Shown: piece by piece, positions 16,262 to 18,658 of the stretch | Layout of the letters: every line of letters begins with the position of its first letter | Position numbering within the stretch: position 1 is the stretch's first letter | Assembly (NCBI GenBank): GCA_021442545.1 | Contig: JABUSX010000244.1 | Span: 1 to 18,658 of the forward strand | Length of the DNA: 18,658 bases | Direction: 5' to 3' | DNA from: Eubacterium sp. | GTDB taxonomy: Bacteria; Bacillota; Clostridia; Lachnospirales; Lachnospiraceae | Notes under the pieces: model-generated | Databases searched by the model: none | What the model was told of the DNA's origin: nothing | The model's input: the letters and a program-made list of their open reading frames with translations, nothing else | Made by a program: the position numbers and the translations under genes

Positions 16262-17563
16262 TTGCGGATTGTTGTAGCTGTTCTTGTGCTGGGTCTGGTC
16301 ATTCTCTTCCATGAGTTTGGCCATTTTTTACTGGCACGTCTGAATCATGTAAAGGTTCTGGAATTTGCTATCGGTATGGGGCCGAAACTTATTTCGTTTA
16401 AAAAAGGGGAAACCGTATTTGCACTGCGGCTTCTTCCTTTCGGCGGCTCCTGCAGCATGCTCGGAGAAGACAATTCGGAAGAAGTGGACGAAAAGGGAAG
16501 TTTCCAGAAGGCTCCCCTGATCTCCAGAGTTCTGATCGTCGCTGCGGGTCCCCTTTTTAATTTTCTGCTGGCCCTGGTCGGATCCATGATTCTGATCGGT
16601 GCAGCGGGTGCATGTCCGGCTGATGTTACCGAGGTTCCGGCGGATTCGCCGGCTGCGGAAGCGGGGCTTTGTGAGGGAGACCTGATCGTCCGCTATGACG
16701 GAATGGGAATCGCGAACGGAAACCAGCTGTATTTTGATATGATGGTCGATGATATTCCGCTTGACCTGGTTCGTCTTACAGTAAACCGGAACGGAGAAAA
16801 AATAGACCTTTCCTATGTGCCGGAAACAGAGACGGAATACAAGCTGGGCATTTATTATGATGATGCAGGAAATGATTCCGGTATTGAAATCACACAGTTT
16901 ACAAACAAGAGTGCCTTAAAGGATGCCGGTCTGATGACGGGAGATATTCTGACCGGTATAAACGAACATCTGATCTGTAATTCAGCTGATCTGGCACTCT
17001 TTCTGGAAGAGAATCCGCTTGACGGAACGCCTTTGACCATTTCTTATATACACAACAAACATGAACTGACTGCAGAAAATGTAGTACCGCGTAATACTAC
17101 CCGGGCTTACTTGGGATTTTATTATAATCTGGAGCTGCAGAAACAGGACTTTTTCGGATGGCTGAAATACAGTTTTGCCGAGGTTCGTTACTGGTTCCAT
17201 GTCGTCATCAAATCGCTGGCCAGTCTGATCAACGGAACGTTCGGGATCAGGGATCTTTCCGGTCCGGTCGGGATTGTGAATACGATCGGGGACGCTTATC
17301 AGGAAGCTTCCTCGCATGGTATCGGCACAACCCTTCTGACACTGCTGAACTTTGTTATTCTGCTGAGTGCCAACCTCGGCGTTATGAATCTGATTCCCTT
17401 CCCTGCGCTGGACGGAGGAAGGCTTTTCCTGTATCTCATAGAAGCGATCCGGAGGAAAAAACCCAGTCCCAGGATCGAAAGCATGGTGAACATAGCCGGA
17501 TTTGTTGTCCTGATGGCTTTTATGGTTTACATAACGATACACGATATCATTAAGCTTCTGTAG
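16262..17563 (+). CDS. rseP: RseP-type site-2 zinc metalloprotease (intramembrane), TTG start
   Basis: RseP (RasP in Bacillus) cleaves membrane-embedded anti-sigma factors and remnant signal peptides. The 433-residue product has the zinc motif HEFGH (17-21) in the first membrane helix. The third metal ligand is expected at Asp384 in NLIPFPALDGG, in a late helix. Two PDZ-like stretches lie between, marked by SPAAEAGLCEGDL (from 129) and SALKDAGLMTGDI (near residue 220). A segment with the family block LSGPVGI precedes the C-terminal helices. The frame is closed by TAG at 16256-16258. The TTG at 16262 is therefore the first usable start; the first downstream ATG would remove the zinc site. The Shine-Dalgarno is weak and dxr ends 6 bp upstream, so coupled translation is likely. 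Confidence 0.93.
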   Translation: MRIVVAVLVLGLVILFHEFGHFLLARLNHVKVLEFAIGMGPKLISFKKGETVFALRLLPFGGSCSMLGEDNSEEVDEKGSFQKAPLISRVLIVAAGPLFNFLLALVGSMILIGAAGACPADVTEVPADSPAAEAGLCEGDLIVRYDGMGIANGNQLYFDMMVDDIPLDLVRLTVNRNGEKIDLSYVPETETEYKLGIYYDDAGNDSGIEITQFTNKSALKDAGLMTGDILTGINEHLICNSADLALFLEENPLDGTPLTISYIHNKHELTAENVVPRNTTRAYLGFYYNLELQKQDFFGWLKYSFAEVRYWFHVVIKSLASLINGTFGIRDLSGPVGIVNTIGDAYQEASSHGIGTTLLTLLNFVILLSANLGVMNLIPFPALDGGRLFLYLIEAIRRKKPSPRIESMVNIAGFVVLMAFMVYITIHDIIKLL

Positions 17564-17626
17564 CAGCCTCACCGAAAAACATTTACCTGTGAGAATGAAG
17601 ATATTGTTTATTAAGTTGCATTGTTA

Positions 17627-17655
17627 TTGCTTTAAAGCGGTAAATATGGTATAAA
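17627..17655 (+). promoter_or_regulatory. Predicted promoter of the alanine/glycine symporter gene
   Basis: TTGCTT (17627-17632) and TATAAA (17650-17655) are separated by 17 bp, with TGG just before the -10 (extended -10). Transcription would begin near 17662, leaving a leader of about 115 bases. The 214-bp gap is AT-rich compared with the neighbouring genes, which fits a promoter region. Confidence 0.6.
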
Positions 17656-17659
17656 TTTA

Positions 17660-17683
17660 ACGTATTTTTTTCTGTGAATACGT
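17660..17683. repeat. ACGTATT/AATACGT inverted repeat at the predicted symporter start point
   Basis: ACGTATT (17660-17666) and AATACGT (17677-17683) form a perfect 7-bp inverted repeat with a 10-base centre containing a T-run. It begins within a few bases of the predicted transcription start of the symporter gene. It could be an operator or an RNA hairpin at the 5' end. A separate small repeat, CGGAT-TTT-ATCCG, lies further into the same leader. Confidence 0.35.
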
Positions 17684-17777
17684 ACGAATGCAGTTTGTTA
17701 ATACAAAAACTTCCGGATTCGGATTTTATCCGCAGAAAGAAATACGAATAATTTACATCAGTATGAGGTAGGAGATC

Positions 17778-18658
17778 ATGATTGAAACAATTACTTCCGT
17801 AAACAATGCTGTAAACGGATTTGTCTGGGGTATCCCTATGCTGGTCCTGCTTGTCGGAACCGGTATACTGATGACCTGTCTGACCGGATTCTTCCAGGTG
17901 AGACACTTTGGTCACTGGGTCAAAAAGACAATCGGCGGAATCTTTTTTGACCGTCATGTCACAAAGCATACGGAAAAAAATGACAAAGCCATCAGTCAGT
18001 TCCAGAGTCTCTGTACGGCTCTTGCCGCCACAATCGGAACCGGCAACATTGCCGGTGTAGCTGCCGCTATTGTTGCGGGGGGACCCGGATCGATCTTCTG
18101 GATGTGGATTGTTTCCTTCTTCGGCATGATGACAAATTATTCCGAAAACGTTCTGGGTATCTTTTACCGCCGTAAAAATTCCGTCGGAGAATGGTGCGGA
18201 GGAGCGATGTACTACCTGCGTGACGGTCTCGGTTCGAAAAAGGGCTTCAAGACGATCGGTTTCGTTCTTGCGATTCTGTTCAGCGTATTCTGTGTAGTGG
18301 CTTCTTTCGGAATCGGCAATATGAGCCAGGTCAATACGATCGCAACAAACCTGAATTCTGTATTCGGACTTTCAAATTCGGTTACCGGTATTGTTCTGAT
18401 GGTTGTTGCGGCGCTTGTCATCATCGGAGGAATCAAAAGAATCGCGTCTGTTACGGAAAAGCTCGTTCCCTTTATGGCGCTTGCCTATATTGTCCTGACA
18501 CTGATCGTTGTCTTTATGAATCTTGATCAGGTCGGACCTGTCTTCGGATCGATCTTTAAAGGAGCCTTTGCGGCACGGTCCGTCGGCGGCGGCATCGTTG
18601 GTTACGGCATCAAAATGGCGATCACCTGGGGTATGAAAAGAGGCGTTTTCTCCAATGA
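17778..18658 (+). CDS. Sodium:alanine/glycine symporter (AGCS family), C-terminus beyond the window
   Basis: The open frame runs from ATG 17778 to the right edge (293 codons) without a stop. It matches AGCS (alanine or glycine:cation symporter) proteins, which import alanine or glycine with sodium. The N-terminal membrane segment GIPMLVLLVGTGILMTCLTG is followed by QFQSLCTALAATIGTGNIAG (ion/substrate-binding region, with Gly87-Thr-Gly-Asn90) and PGSIFWMW (103-110). At least five further hydrophobic stretches are visible. Family members are about 450-480 residues, so roughly 60% is present. GAGG at 17765-17768 and GGAG at 17771-17774 precede the start. It has its own promoter and is probably not part of the rseP transcript's core unit, though no terminator is seen after rseP. 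Substrate choice is not determined. Confidence 0.93.
   Translation, partial: MIETITSVNNAVNGFVWGIPMLVLLVGTGILMTCLTGFFQVRHFGHWVKKTIGGIFFDRHVTKHTEKNDKAISQFQSLCTALAATIGTGNIAGVAAAIVAGGPGSIFWMWIVSFFGMMTNYSENVLGIFYRRKNSVGEWCGGAMYYLRDGLGSKKGFKTIGFVLAILFSVFCVVASFGIGNMSQVNTIATNLNSVFGLSNSVTGIVLMVVAALVIIGGIKRIASVTEKLVPFMALAYIVLTLIVVFMNLDQVGPVFGSIFKGAFAARSVGGGIVGYGIKMAITWGMKRGVFSN

Noticed and set aside
17569..17595. CTCAC/GTGAG repeat after rseP, considered as a terminator
   Set aside because: The stem is only 5 bp with a long loop and no T-run follows.

Overview
The window looks like a chromosomal segment from a low-to-mid GC member of the Bacillota, most likely a gut-type anaerobe of the class Clostridia (Lachnospiraceae-like). 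This rests on the strong GGAGG-type ribosome binding sites, the pyrH-frr-uppS-cdsA-dxr-rseP gene order, a DUF1846 gene, a group II IlvE and an unusual EF-G paralogue. The taxon is inference from gene content. Almost all genes lie on the + strand and are tightly packed. I see no tRNA, rRNA, CRISPR array, insertion sequence or phage gene.

Layout. Positions 1-137 hold the first 45 codons of a leftward DUF1846 gene. A 458-bp divergent interval follows, with a predicted promoter for each direction and three copies of an 8-bp repeat. An EF-G-like GTPase (596-2686) and leucyl-tRNA synthetase (2910-5327) come next, then a group II branched-chain aminotransferase (5361-6383) and an Orn/Lys/Arg decarboxylase-fold enzyme (6386-7927). 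Positions 8080-10553 hold a GlgX-like GH13 protein whose catalytic residues are mostly lost. Its stop overlaps the start of a DUF5662 gene by 4 bp. A monofunctional aspartate kinase (10637-11956) precedes a predicted extended -10 promoter that opens the block pyrH, frr, uppS, cdsA, dxr, rseP (12031-17563). The window ends inside a sodium:alanine/glycine symporter gene with its own promoter.

Function. The pyrH-rseP block joins nucleotide supply (UMP kinase), ribosome recycling, isoprenoid and undecaprenyl carrier synthesis (Dxr, UppS), phospholipid precursor synthesis (CdsA) and intramembrane proteolysis (RseP), a common growth and envelope cluster. leuS, ilvE, the decarboxylase, lysC and the symporter give the rest an amino-acid theme.

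The two observations most worth following are the EF-G paralogue, which has lost the catalytic His and the NKxD guanine motif while keeping its P-loop, and the degenerate GH13 protein, which has lost the nucleophile, the acid/base and the region I Asn-His and is translationally coupled to an uncharacterised His-rich protein.
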